A program made the translations under genes and the position numbers. 64,000 bases of DNA from NCBI RefSeq assembly GCF_036588685.1, contig NC_086386.1:76072682-76136681 (forward strand), in the 5' to 3' direction. How positions within the stretch are numbered: position 1 is the first letter of the stretch; the number at the start of each line of letters is the position of its first letter. The notes below the pieces were generated by a model, which was not told the origin of the DNA, made no database searches, and saw only the letters and a program-made list of their open reading frames with translations. Source of the DNA: Mytilus trossulus (Eukaryota > Mollusca > Bivalvia > Mytilida > Mytilidae). Shown piece by piece: positions 46,601-54,067 of the stretch.

Positions 46601-49600
46601 CTTTTCTTTTGGTATTCTCAAAGCATTGTCTGAAAGCTATCTTTTCCTTAAGTATTTTACAATTCTATCATTTTGTGTAGTTTCTAATCACAAAATGGTG
46701 TTTTTTTCTGTGTAATAAATACAAAATGTGTCATTTTGTCACGTCCTGTAGCTTGCAAAAATGCGCGGTGACCTATCATTTTTATTATATTTTTCAACAT
46801 ATATCAATAGATACTACGTTTTGGCAAAGTATGAACAAATTCTTTCATTTTTATTTTAGACTCCCATTCCACCTTAAGCCATTTACTTTAAATTTCAATG
46901 TTAAGGCGATGCATGTTATAGCTGACATTGGTATTCGTTTTGCTTTTAATTTCAAAGCCGTTCGGTGAAATTATTTTGTTACATCCAAGTCATTTAGATT
47001 CTGTTTGATAATCGTCTCATTGGATATCATACGATATTTTCTTGTTAGTAAGCTGGTATTTTGTAAGAAAGTTTGATAAGGTTCTGGGTGTATAAGCTAG
47101 TATTTTGATTATTCTGCCGAATGTATGTAGTAATCTCTAGCTGCTCCGCAAATAAAAAGTTACAACTATTATCGATATAGCCAAATGCATAAATTAAAAA
47201 ATATTCATTAATCGATACGATTATTTTTTGTCAAATTTTAACTGTACGATTGAAGTAAACGAAGCTAGTTCCAGAAAATAAGCATGCTTATTGTGTCTTT
47301 AATTCAGTTAAAGGATGTGTGAAACTTTCATTGAAGAGTAATTTGAACCAAGTTGTATATTCTTATGAATGGAGAAATCGATAATAAATGTGAATAGTTG
47401 ATTACGATTTATGAATAGTCGAAATCATTTAGATAATTAGAAGTGAAGTTTCCTAACGATATTGTTCTGTAACATTTTTGTTGTTTGTCAATTTCAGCGT
47501 TTCTCAAGGGATGCCACCAACACCGTAAGTACCAGTAGATGCATTATTTTTGTTTAACAAACACAGTTATATATTTAATCAAAGTTTAATAGTTTGGAAT
47601 ACATTTGAATGCCTTAATGAACAAAATGATATCACCTGATATTCAGTTTGAATGAGAATTTATCCGTTATAGTTTATTTTCTGACTAATGAATTGTTATG
47701 CTACTTTACAAATGTCCAAGTGAATGTCCAATTTGAATGATATGATTTTTTCTTAAAACCGTCGTCTTAATCTGTTATACGTCACCTCGGTATAAAGGAT
47801 GAAATAATACATTGAAAATATTTTGTGGTAACTTACATACACGTCTTTTTGGAATAAGTTAAAAGAAAGATAATCCATTTTTGTATGACATCACTTCGAG
47901 TTAAATCTTATTACCATCATATGAACCAACTCATTATGCAAAGATATGTATAATGCACATCTGGTTATTATCTAGCAGTCACAATATGTCTCTTAGTATA
48001 AAATTTTGGAGATATGCATCTCCATTATGTAGTAAATGCTTTTTGCCAAATCAGCAAACAATTAATCATTACCTCAATTAAAAAAAAACAGTATTTTTTT
48101 TTTATCAGAGCCAGTAAAATCGCAATGCATAGTTATTTTGTTTTATAACAATTGAGATTCTTCTTTGTTTGTTTTCAGGCAAATTATGGGGTAAGTATTT
48201 TTAAAAAATTGCTAAAACATGAACAAAAATAAAAATGAAAATGATTTTAAAGATATCTATTTATTATAGATTGCATACATGGTATCATAATCAAATGATT
48301 ATGTACGAGAAAGCATACAGGTCAGCAGTTAGTCATTTTGATTTACTCCATAATATAGAAATCATATTTCGATATGATCGTTTTGCAATTTGGACCTCTA
48401 TGACCTTAACCAGGGTTTCCGCTGGCGGTCGCCATTTTCGCAATTTGCGAAAAAATAATAATTGTGGCGATTAAAATTCGTCATTGGCGAGAGAATTTGG
48501 CGAAAGAAATATATATAACGATTTATTTTCAGCCATCTTGTTTATTTACTTTTTTCGAGTTTCTCTGACTTTACCGATCAGACAATACTCGGAATTCACC
48601 TTGAACTCGTTAAGATTTTGACAGAAAATCAATAATCAGCTGATTGCATTTATAGCTATTTTCAGCTACCGACATCAAAGGACTAATTAATAAAAGTGTT
48701 GATTGTATGATATGGTTAAATGGCTTCTGTCAAATGTCACAAAGGGATTTATAACCGCGTTGCGACGCACGTGTTAGAAGCAAAATTGTTTACGCTTCCT
48801 CGCCTTCTTTTGATGATAGTCCAGAAAAGAACTGTTGTTATGACGAAAAATGTTCAAAAGCAAGGAAGGTCTCTGATTTAAATCTTTACCATTTAACTTT
48901 CATTTAGATCTTTGATTTGAGTGGGTACTTTAAAGTTGTTTCACTGACACACGTGATTCAAGCATATAGTTTGACTTTTTTACGAAGGTTAGAAGTAGAA
49001 AAGAAAACTGTCGTTATGAAAAAATCTATTCAAAAGGTTGGCATGAGAATAACCCTTCAATGTAATGACTACACTTTGCAAGAGGGATCAACTTCAAGTG
49101 ATAAGGTGTTTTGTTTTGTTGTAAAAACCACTTCTTTTTTAAGGAGGAAAGGGGGGGCTGGAAAAAAAAAAATAAAAAAAAAAAAATATTTGTGTTACTT
49201 GGCGAAAAAAATGATAAAGTGGCGAAAAATATATTGTTTTGGCGAAAGGGGTGGCGAAAAAAATAATTGACCCCGGGGAAACCCTGACCTTAACAGTTCA
49301 TCAATTTATAAATAGGGATACAGACATTATGTGGAAGTAATCATCATAACAAAACAGAGTGGATGCATTGTAAAATACTTTTTTTCGAAAATTCAATTTA
49401 CGTCTACTTTTACATATTTGAAACTAGCATAATATATAAACAACTAAGATTTGATAGGCCTTCAAATGTTTAAACACATCGTTTTGGTATAATATGATTG
49501 TCCACGTCACGAACAACTACATACATGTATGAAACATTCTTGATCAATGACCTATACACTAATTGTCCGCATACGAAGAAAAGATTTCATGTTTGCAAAT

Positions 49601-50230
49601 AGTAATAAGAGAATTTTCATAAGTTTTCGATAGAATCACACAAGTTAAAATGGTCATGATGATACTTTTCGTTACTACCCATTACTTTGATGTTATAATC
49701 AACCTATATTAATTATTTTAGGATGTGTATGTGTGGGTGAGTAAATTCAATATTATTTACCAATAGAAAATGTACACTTGTTTAAAAACATTAAAAGGCG
49801 CAAAATACACGTCTTCAATTTGCTATTTGAAAATTGAAAGCATTTAAAATTCAGGGATGTATCTCACTCATTTACATTGTTGATTCCTTTTCCGGGTTTT
49901 ACTTTATGTTTTGTACTCTATAGTTTGGTCTCGAGCTTCAATGATGAGACCCTGTCTGTCGAAATGTGTATGTAGCCCCTACCTAGGTCAAAACAATTGA
50001 TACCGCAAATGTTAGTAGTATTGAATTTGAAGAACATGTCACTCAAATAATTTTTAAGTATATGCTTCATACAAATCCAAATGTTTGATTTTTATTTATA
50101 ATCATATAATTACAGATTATCAATGGCTTTTCAAACGAGAGATTGTTTCTCAGGTACAATCTCATCGAGTGTCAACAGCCGGGATATTAATGGTAGCCAA
50201 GAAACATCCACTAATTTGAAAGACCATTGA
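24844..50230 (+). CDS. Gene A: tandem B-box, coiled-coil (TRIM-like, RING-less) protein, 19 exons
   Basis: Nineteen exons join into one frame of 729 codons ending TGA at 50228-50230. Exon coordinates: 24844-25664, 26672-26773, 27471-27539, 28294-28395, 29625-29693, 33319-33423, 33690-33758, 37085-37186, 37846-37914, 41250-41351, 41833-41901, 42689-42790, 43767-43952, 45509-45544, 46052-46069, 47498-47524, 48179-48190, 49722-49736 and 50116-50230. All 18 junctions are phase 2. Residues 18-102 hold two B-boxes. About 110-655 is predicted coiled coil, built largely of exon-sized repeats. 656-691 is a Cys/Met-rich tail from five microexons. No RING precedes the B-boxes and no NHL or other C-terminal domain follows. 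B-box/coiled-coil proteins usually self-associate and act as scaffolds in ubiquitin or immune signalling; a role here is inference. Only RNA evidence can tell which exons are used together. Confidence 0.85.
26672..26773 (+). CDS. Gene A exon 2 (102 nt, coiled coil, residues ~274-308)
   Basis: Acceptor TTTTCTATAG, donor TAT|GTAAGT. Phase 2 on both sides; the split codons read AG|A and AT|G. It encodes a charged helix ending with an NIRELKT-like heptad. It is the most divergent of the 102-nt class. Confidence 0.85.
27471..27539 (+). CDS. Gene A exon 3 (69 nt, coiled coil)
   Basis: Acceptor TTATTATCAG, donor AAG|GTATAA. First of the 69-nt class, encoding LSS..QQQEVHQLKQELS, a pattern repeated in exons 5, 7, 9 and 11. 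Confidence 0.87.
28294..28395 (+). CDS. Gene A exon 4 (102 nt, coiled coil)
   Basis: Acceptor CGATTATAG, donor AAAAG|GTATCT. It ends KIRNLEKQVEDLNK, the C-terminal signature of the 102-nt class (R-x-LE-x-x-VQxLN in later copies). Confidence 0.87.
29625..29693 (+). CDS. Gene A exon 5 (69 nt, coiled coil)
   Basis: Acceptor TATGTTACCAG, donor AAAAG|GTATTG. Encodes LSTKTVEHQQEIRHLKNEF. The acceptor region (TGTTACCAGGCTTTC) is nearly identical to that of exon 7, a trace of exon duplication that included flanking intron. Confidence 0.88.
30554..31246. mobile_element. 693-bp non-autonomous DNA transposon (TAAAGGGGCA ends)
   Basis: The left end TAAAGGGGCATTAGCT is inverted at the right end as AGCTAGTGCCCCTTTA. 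A TA dinucleotide at each edge is compatible with a TA target duplication (Tc1/mariner-like), but that is weak evidence. A second, truncated copy lies at about 1538-2180. Both copies keep the central palindrome TTCACTTGCAAGTGAA (here 31072-31087). No transposase is encoded. Confidence 0.75.
32105..32290 (-). repeat. GAGCGTCACTGG-family repeat, minus strand
   Basis: CCAGTGACGCTCGAATCC and CAGACGCACGTTTCGTCTAC are the reverse complement of blocks at 7325-7445 and 40360-40510. An 87-codon minus-strand ORF here (32023-32286) lies over the repeat and is not regarded as a gene. Confidence 0.65.
32530..33100 (+). repeat. Retroelement tail (GGAGCTGGCATGTCAG family)
   Basis: Blocks GTCTGGAGCTGGCATGTCAG, TATTATTGTCATTTTGTTTA and CTTCTCTTGAACTGAATTT recur at 34385-34595. 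Downstream parts include CCTGTCCCAAGTCAGGAGCC and TTGACACATTCTCCATTTCC. It looks like a 3' untranslated tail of a retroelement. Confidence 0.65.
33319..33423 (+). CDS. Gene A exon 6 (105 nt, coiled coil)
   Basis: Acceptor CTTTTACAG, donor AAAAG|GTATAT. One codon longer than its class members but still phase 2-2. Ends KIRKLEEQVQELNK. Confidence 0.88.
33690..33758 (+). CDS. Gene A exon 7 (69 nt, coiled coil)
   Basis: Acceptor TTTGTTACCAG, donor CTAG|GTATTG. Encodes LSNDTDGHQQEIRQLNQELS, very close to exon 9. Confidence 0.88.
33759..37084 (+). other. Intron 7 of gene A (3.3 kb)
   Basis: It holds a second GGAGCTGGCATGTCAG tail (34385-34595), short-repeat fragments (34656-34780 and 36685-36790), three 11-bp ACTGTGTTTTC units at 35112-35144 and a GGCACCCGTC-family repeat at 35785-36240. 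No coding exon is seen; the ORF at 34745-34933 overlies a repeat. Confidence 0.55.
35785..36240 (+). repeat. Dispersed repeat (GGCACCCGTC family), longest copy
   Basis: Runs from AGAGGGACGAAAGATACCAA to TTTAATAGCTTCCTTGTGA. It aligns with 28650-28990 and 8573-8795, and in reverse complement with 52440-52640. No coding content; the 62-codon minus ORF here is incidental. Confidence 0.7.
37085..37186 (+). CDS. Gene A exon 8 (102 nt, coiled coil)
   Basis: Acceptor CGCTTACAG, donor AATAG|GTACGC. Ends KTRKLEEEVQDLKN. Confidence 0.88.
37402..37572 (-). repeat. Retroelement 3' tail, minus-strand copy in intron 8
   Basis: Closely matches 23883-24053 along its whole length, from AAAGGCAACCGTAGTATACC to AACTATAATGTAACAATGGC. 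Confidence 0.7.
37846..37914 (+). CDS. Gene A exon 9 (69 nt, coiled coil)
   Basis: Acceptor ATTTGAAG is weak in pyrimidines compared with the sister exons; donor CTAG|GTATTG. Encodes LSNNTDGHVQEIHQLKQELS. Homology and phase support the call despite the weak acceptor, which may make the exon optional. Confidence 0.83.
38430..39236 (+). pseudogene. Reverse-transcriptase fragment of a retroelement (Penelope-like or related)
   Basis: An in-frame run from about 38454 encodes VVDALSSLHDKYVVVPADKA, then jumps to IPMGTNCAPLLADLFLYS and FRYIDDVLS. The last contains the YIDD catalytic motif (motif C). The two parts normally lie well over 100 residues apart, so an internal deletion has removed the RT fingers. 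A TAG at 38841 breaks the frame, after which it continues (SYLDLFLNIDVDGRL, GVYISQLIRYSRACS) to a TAG at 39231. It is therefore dead. The order of motifs matches a bivalve retroelement RT that I recall. Classification as Penelope-like is tentative, since no GIY-YIG endonuclease follows. Confidence 0.8.
39237..39790 (+). repeat. 3' tail of the reverse-transcriptase element
   Basis: Directly after the RT frame comes GCATTACTATAAGACGTGTTACGGTACTTGTCTATCCC, the block that defines the scattered tails at 3305, 25750 and 40775. This ties those short copies to this element. The remainder (TATGTGACGTCATTTTTGTG repeats, about 39670-39780) is probably also element sequence. Confidence 0.6.
39795..40129 (-). 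mobile_element. tRNA-derived SINE
   Basis: Read on the minus strand it starts AGAGCCGTGGTGTAGTGG, with an A-box-like TGGTGTAGTGG (40111-40121) and a B box GGTTCGATTCC (40067-40077). These are the internal promoter of RNA polymerase III tRNA genes. The stretch does not fold as a complete tRNA cloverleaf that I can verify, and it continues into a ~250-bp body (ACAAGGGTGTCTTTAACGTG, ACACGGGTCAGCCATTTATC). That body recalls conserved central domains of mollusc SINEs. The 79- and 66-codon plus-strand ORFs here are incidental. Confidence 0.75.
40360..40510 (+). repeat. GAGCGTCACTGG-family repeat
   Basis: Blocks ATCTTCAGTGCTGCACAACTTTG, GCGTCAGTGGTGAGTCTTGTG and TTTTTGGCGTATTGAATTTT define a plus-strand copy of the family seen at 7325-7445. 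Confidence 0.6.
40605..41035 (+). repeat. Two adjoining retroelement tails
   Basis: 40605-40710 carries AACCAGGTTTAACCCACCATTTTGTC..CTGTACCAAGTCAGGAA, a block shared with 61985-62150. 40775-41035 is the best copy of the GCGATAAGACGTGTCAC tail. The ORFs 40725-40940 and 40825-41082 are shadows of it. Confidence 0.7.
41250..41351 (+). CDS. Gene A exon 10 (102 nt, coiled coil)
   Basis: Acceptor AAATTACAG, donor AACAG|GTACAT. Ends SRNLEKEVQVLNN. Confidence 0.88.
41833..41901 (+). CDS. Gene A exon 11 (69 nt, coiled coil)
   Basis: Acceptor TTTAACCAG, donor CTCG|GTAATA. Encodes LSGTASTHQQEVNRLTKAL. The split codon CG|A still gives Arg, as AG|G or AG|A does at most sister junctions. Confidence 0.86.
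42689..42790 (+). CDS. Gene A exon 12 (102 nt, coiled coil)
   Basis: Acceptor TAATTGCAG, donor AATAG|GTATGC. Ends EREEQVQNLNN. It is the last member of the 102-nt class. Confidence 0.88.
43767..43952 (+). CDS. Gene A exon 13 (186 nt) with internal 63-bp repeat
   Basis: The acceptor is TTATTTAAAAG. Two near-identical 63-bp units (43816-43878 and 43879-43941) encode GYKQEAS..TIQTYQQQI, 21 residues or three heptads each, and a third begins at 43942. Codon phase suggests a GC-AG intron: AAAG|GCAAGT fits the known GC-donor consensus and leaves two bases, as at nearly all other junctions. If the donor is not used, the frame reads on 22 codons to TGA at 44017-44019. Confidence 0.78.
43953..45508 (+). 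other. Intron 13 of gene A
   Basis: Contains an isolated 81-codon ORF at 44056-44301 (including FIPEQQILLNDCPISIKSIW) without a convincing acceptor or recognisable domain. No repeat family of this window is evident. The acceptor tract of exon 14 is a strong T-run. Confidence 0.45.
45509..45544 (+). CDS. Gene A exon 14 (36-nt microexon, Cys-rich)
   Basis: Acceptor TTTGTATTTTTAG, donor GCTG|GTAGGT. Encodes PYVCKYMCPKC, a possible CxxxCxxC metal-binding or palmitoylation-type cluster. Phase 2-2. Confidence 0.72.
46052..46069 (+). CDS. Gene A exon 15 (18-nt microexon)
   Basis: Acceptor TTTTATTTTAG, donor CAAA|GTGAGT. Completes a Cys codon (TG|C) and encodes NMMTS. Its inclusion rests on strong splice sites and phase only. 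Confidence 0.65.
46279..46877. mobile_element. ~600-bp MITE with TTAAGGTGG termini, copy 1
   Basis: TTAAGGTGGTATGGGTGTCT at the left is inverted at the right as AGACTCCCATTCCACCTTAA. The edges coincide with TTAA, compatible with a TTAA target duplication (piggyBac-like). A diverged copy is at 55449-55982, with shared internal blocks such as TGCGCGGTGACCTATCATT. The 80-codon ORF at 46726-46968 lies mostly inside and is not a gene. Confidence 0.78.
47498..47524 (+). CDS. Gene A exon 16 (27-nt microexon)
   Basis: Acceptor TGTCAATTTCAG, donor CACC|GTAAGT. Encodes VSQGMPPT between split Asn and Pro codons. Confidence 0.72.
48179..48190 (+). CDS. Gene A exon 17 (12-nt microexon)
   Basis: Acceptor TTTGTTTTCAG, donor TGGG|GTAAGT, both strong. 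It adds only four codons (PQIM plus a split Gly). Without neighbours in the same phase it would be ignored. Confidence 0.65.
48411..49286. mobile_element. 876-bp hAT-type non-autonomous transposon with 8-bp target duplication
   Basis: CAGGGTTTCC at 48411-48420 is inverted as GGAAACCCTG at 49277-49286. ACCTTAAC is repeated exactly on both sides (48403-48410 and 49287-49294). An 8-bp duplication with CAGGG-type ends is the hallmark of the hAT superfamily. No transposase is present. The ends carry several GGCGA motifs that could be transposase-binding subterminal repeats. The 117-codon ORF inside (48917-49270) ends in low-complexity Lys codons and is not credible. Placement in intron 17 has not disturbed the flanking splice sites. 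Confidence 0.92.
49722..49736 (+). CDS. Gene A exon 18 (15-nt microexon, Met/Cys)
   Basis: Acceptor TTAATTATTTTAG, donor GTGG|GTGAGT. Encodes MCMC between split Gly codons, so the spliced tail contains GMCMCG. Confidence 0.68.
50116..50230 (+). CDS. Gene A exon 19 (terminal coding exon)
   Basis: Acceptor TATAATTACAG. GG|A completes Gly, followed by 37 codons rich in Ser, Asn and Thr (for example TISSSVNSRDINGSQETS), ending TGA at 50228-50230. The frame is closed in phase only if all upstream microexons are phase 2, which supports the whole model. Confidence 0.78.
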
Positions 50231-50357
50231 TAATCTGTGAATCGTTTTATTTGCTATAACGTTGTTGATGTTTACATTGACAACGACACGCATACCCGTA
50301 GTTCTGACGACACTTTTCTATGTCAAGCCAGAAGCATGAGACCAATAATACCACAAA

Positions 50358-50363
50358 AATAAA
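50358..50363 (+). promoter_or_regulatory. Candidate polyadenylation signal of gene A
   Basis: AATAAA occurs 128 nt after the stop codon, in AT-rich DNA, before the next transposon at 50667. It is the first such hexamer after the stop. Confidence 0.5.
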
Positions 50364-50666
50364 GATCAACGAAAAAATACTCAAAATAGTGATTACATTT
50401 ATAATGATTCAAATTGTTTCGTATGAACCAAGAAGCATGATAAATATAATATAGATCTTGCTACACATTGTCGACTTTGCATTTAATGGTGGATTATTTT
50501 TATCTGAATATTTTTTTTGTCGTATCACATGCCCTTAGCTGATGACAAAAAAAAAGAAACATCCATTATGTACGCCTAAAAAAACAAGTGGTTTATAATC
50601 AAGGGTCTCTCCCTACATACAGGTATACACAGAAGTGCCGCTGATATGAATAACTTTTTTTAGGAT

Positions 50667-51237
50667 GGAGTAGGGGCATTAAGGCCTGGATTTGGCCCCA
50701 AAAAAAAATAATGTTTGATATCTATTTCAAATTGGCACATAATGTTAAGAAATGCATAGGTTAAAAAAATATAAAAGAAAAACATAGCTATTTTTCCTGA
50801 TGGCGTCATAATTACGTCATAATATGTTCTTTTTTTTTTTTAAAATGATGAAAAATACAGATTTTATGCAGGTTTCCATCTTTATTTCTGTTTTGAAAAC
50901 ATCGTGCGCAGGCAAGAAACAACAAAATAATTTAAGAGAAGCTTTATTATTACTATTGACATGATCCCACCAAATATAAAAATGTTTCTTGGTTGCGCTG
51001 ATACCTTTTCAATCTAAAATATATATAAAATTTGGTGAAAAACAAGGAAAATCACGAAATTTTACAAAATATGCAAATTAATCAGGATTTGTTGCCATGG
51101 AAACTTGTTTAATGTCAATTTTTTTTTATCTGAGTACCTTGTACTTTAGTACGGTTTTCAGTTATTTAAGAATACATGATAACTTTTAAATTTGCAGTAA
51201 TGTTTGGGCCAGATAAGGGCCTTATTGCCCCTACTCC
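50667..51237. mobile_element. 571-bp MITE with GGAGTAGGGGCA termini
   Basis: GGAGTAGGGGCATTAAGGCC at 50667 is inverted at the right end as GGCCTTATTGCCCCTACTCC, with one mismatch. The interior is AT-rich and without coding capacity. No convincing target duplication was found. Confidence 0.82.
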
Positions 51238-51247
51238 TATCAATGGG

Positions 51248-51624
51248 ATACAACTTTCGAGTTCGATGCATTTTCATCAACAACTTTGGGTTTAGTGAAC
51301 ATCATTTGTACGGTTAGTGGCATCGTCACTTCCCTTGAGCTAGTAGATAGAAAACAATGATGCTTAATTGCAAATTTTATTCCGCAAATTGAATTCTCAT
51401 AATCAACAATTGCCACTGCTGTCATAAGGGAATTATGATTAAGTACCTACAGAACAAAAAAAATATGTTTAGTTTATCGTTCACTTTGACGATCACGAAG
51501 ACGCATGATGAACGTTAATAGTACAGGGATGCAGGCGATTCCCTCTATCTGGCAAATGACGTCATAAAGACGCGCATTATTGACAATTTTTTTCCCGGTG
51601 AAGGACAAACTCGAAAGTGGTATA
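51248..51624. mobile_element. ~377-bp MITE abutting the previous one
   Basis: ATACAACTTTCGAGTT at 51248 and AACTCGAAAGTGGTAT ending at about 51623 form imperfect terminal inverted repeats. The interior contains CGATCACGAAGACGC and TGACGTCATAAAGACGCGC blocks. It starts about ten bases after the 50667-51237 element ends. Confidence 0.55.
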
Positions 51625-51667
51625 TTGGTAGGAATGTATATGTCAATATGTCAAACATGCTCATGTC

Positions 51668-51860
51668 CTGTTAAGATTTATACAAAGAAGATGTTGTATG
51701 ATTGCCAATGAGACAACTCCTCACAAGAGACCAGATGACACAAAAATTAACTACTATAGGTCACCGTACGGCTTTCAACAATGAGAAAAGCCCATACCGC
51801 ATACCTACAAAAGGACCCGAAATGACAAATGTAAAACAATGCAAACGAGAAAACTAAATG
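51668..51860 (+). repeat. Short-repeat family copy (GATTGCCAATGAGACAAC)
   Basis: AAGATGTTGTATGATTGCC, GGTCACCGTACGGCTTTCAAC and CCCATACCGCATACC match 58612-58900 in order. Confidence 0.75.
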
Positions 51861-52439
51861 CCTTATTTATGTATGTCTGTGTTCTGACCTTTTGTATCTT
51901 ATAATATGATTCACGGGTCCCATGTGGTCTCCTTTAAATATAAGATCTCATGGTTTGTAAATATGTATATACATGAATTGTGATTTCGTAAAACTAATTC
52001 TAGTATATCATAAGGACTGACGTGGGAACCCACACTTTTAGGTTGAGACTCCACTTCCCCTTGTTTAATATTAACTTAGATAGAACGTTTTGCCACAAAA
52101 AATGATCATCTTATATCATACTAGAACACACCCGTGACATTGCGGGTCCGTGACTGAATTAAAGTATAACTATGCGTAAGCCTTATTTTAGTATTGGTAT
52201 TGTCATCTGATCAAGTCATGCCGATTATAAGATGCACAGTTTTCTCTGCTTTCAAAATCTTTCAGTTTGAATCCTTCAACCTGGAACTTACCAATTATTG
52301 GTAATATTAATTATTTGGACAACAAAAGGTCTTGGAATATAGTGTTGTTTAATCAAGATCTTGGAATGGAGTATTTTTTAATCAAGAGCATTGTCCTATA
52401 TTTATTAATTTAGTTATAAATAAAGTTGAATTCTTTGAT

Positions 52440-52640
52440 TCGATGTTTAATCACCCCTAGTTTTTGGTGGGGTTCTTGTTGTTTATTCTTTAGTTTTCTA
52501 TGTTGTGTCATGTGTACTATTGTTTTTCTGTTTGTCTTTTTCATTTTTAGCCATGGCTTTGTCAGTTTGTTTTAGATTTACGAGTTTGACTGTCCCTTTG
52601 GTATCTTTGGTCCCTCTTTTAATGTCATGCCCCCTAACAA
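52440..52640 (-). repeat. GGCACCCGTC-family repeat, minus-strand copy
   Basis: The reverse complement of the 5' half of 35785-36240 (GGGTGATT..CAACACAGAAAACTAAAG, CCATGGC, GGGACAGTCAAACTC). The 72-codon ORF at 52505-52723 is its shadow. Confidence 0.7.
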
Positions 52641-54067
52641 ATTTTAAATTGTACCGATACACCTTATTTCAAATCCAGATTTTTACTATTCGTATTGTCA
52701 TCTTAGAAAGTCGTACTGCTTAAACTACTGTATTAGGTTACAATTTGACAATGATTGAAATAAGTAGTGTCAACACTGTAAATAGGACCCTTGTATATAA
52801 CAAAATACGAAATACACCGTTTGGTGGTGCGCCTGTCAGATTAGAAACGTACAGATAAGGTCATAGGTAACAGGTTAACATTCTATTGTTATCGGTATTG
52901 GATTCGACCCCATAATTTGTTAATTATTGACAATATTAATTATGTTGAAAACAAAAGGGTCTGGAGTAGTGTAATTTTAATCAACACCATTGTCCTATAT
53001 TGGATATATATAAAATTGAATTCTTTGATTTGTCGATTTTACCCCATCATGCTCATGACGGCTGACAAATATGACCTCGTTATTTTAGTATTGTAGATTA
53101 GTTATATTGATGTCTCTTATTTTTTTCTGTTAAATGAGATTTATGTCTTTTCAGAGTTGGTCTCCATATTTACTGTGGTTCATCGATGTAAAAAAGATGG
53201 AGAAGCAAAAATAAAAGCTATATTACGAATAGTTTGAACAATTCATACCTAACAACAATCAATTATATTATGCATCTTTTGTTAAGTCTGTACTTCATAT
53301 TTCAACTATTTCGACAGAAAATAATAGTAGTGTGCAGAATCTCTACAATAATATTTAATAAATTTACTGTACAAATATTGTGATATATTCTAATGATTTT
53401 TTATTCTTTTTCCAGCTTGTAGTTTAAATGGTTAAAATATAGTTGAAATATTATTTCATGTGTAATCCATATAAAATATCTGGTTCGTTCATAATGAAAT
53501 AAATGAGAGTTATATAACACCTTTAATAGCCAAGTTGTAAATTTAATCAAAATTGTTGAAACTATACTCTATACGCTTTGTTACAAAGTGTCACCTATCA
53601 TGAATTACGATATGACAGGATATTTCACCATTCATTTGCTAATGTGCATTTCGTTTACGGTCTTGTATATTTCTCCGTATTACTTATATAAATATATATT
53701 AATTATTTTTACATGCACTTAATTCTTATCTTGATATATCACAAATGTCTTTTTAAATTCTATACCTGATGCATGATCCGCTTTACATGTTTAACGAAGT
53801 CATTATGAGGTTATTGTAGATGTTATTTCAAGATATATTTTTAACAATTTAGTGCTCTATTTTATTGACTCGTCAATTTCAATTTCAATGAACATACACT
53901 TGATTGATTTTTTAAAATTTATTGTCAGCAATTACAGTTGCTTTTTCAAATGGAAACATTATTGTTTGTTTATAAATCAATCGAACAAATTACGTATCTC
54001 GTTCGTAATAAAAAGAAATAGAAGATTACCATTACCATATTAATTATAGGAATACTCAGTGGACAAG
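52641..54067. other. Gene-free AT-rich stretch
   Basis: No domain-bearing ORF, no splice-supported exon and no clear repeat family of this window is visible. The 63-codon ORF at 53852-54043 has no support. Confidence 0.5.

Noticed and set aside
48917..49270. 117-codon ORF
   Set aside because: Inside the hAT-type MITE and ends in A-rich low complexity; no transposase motifs.
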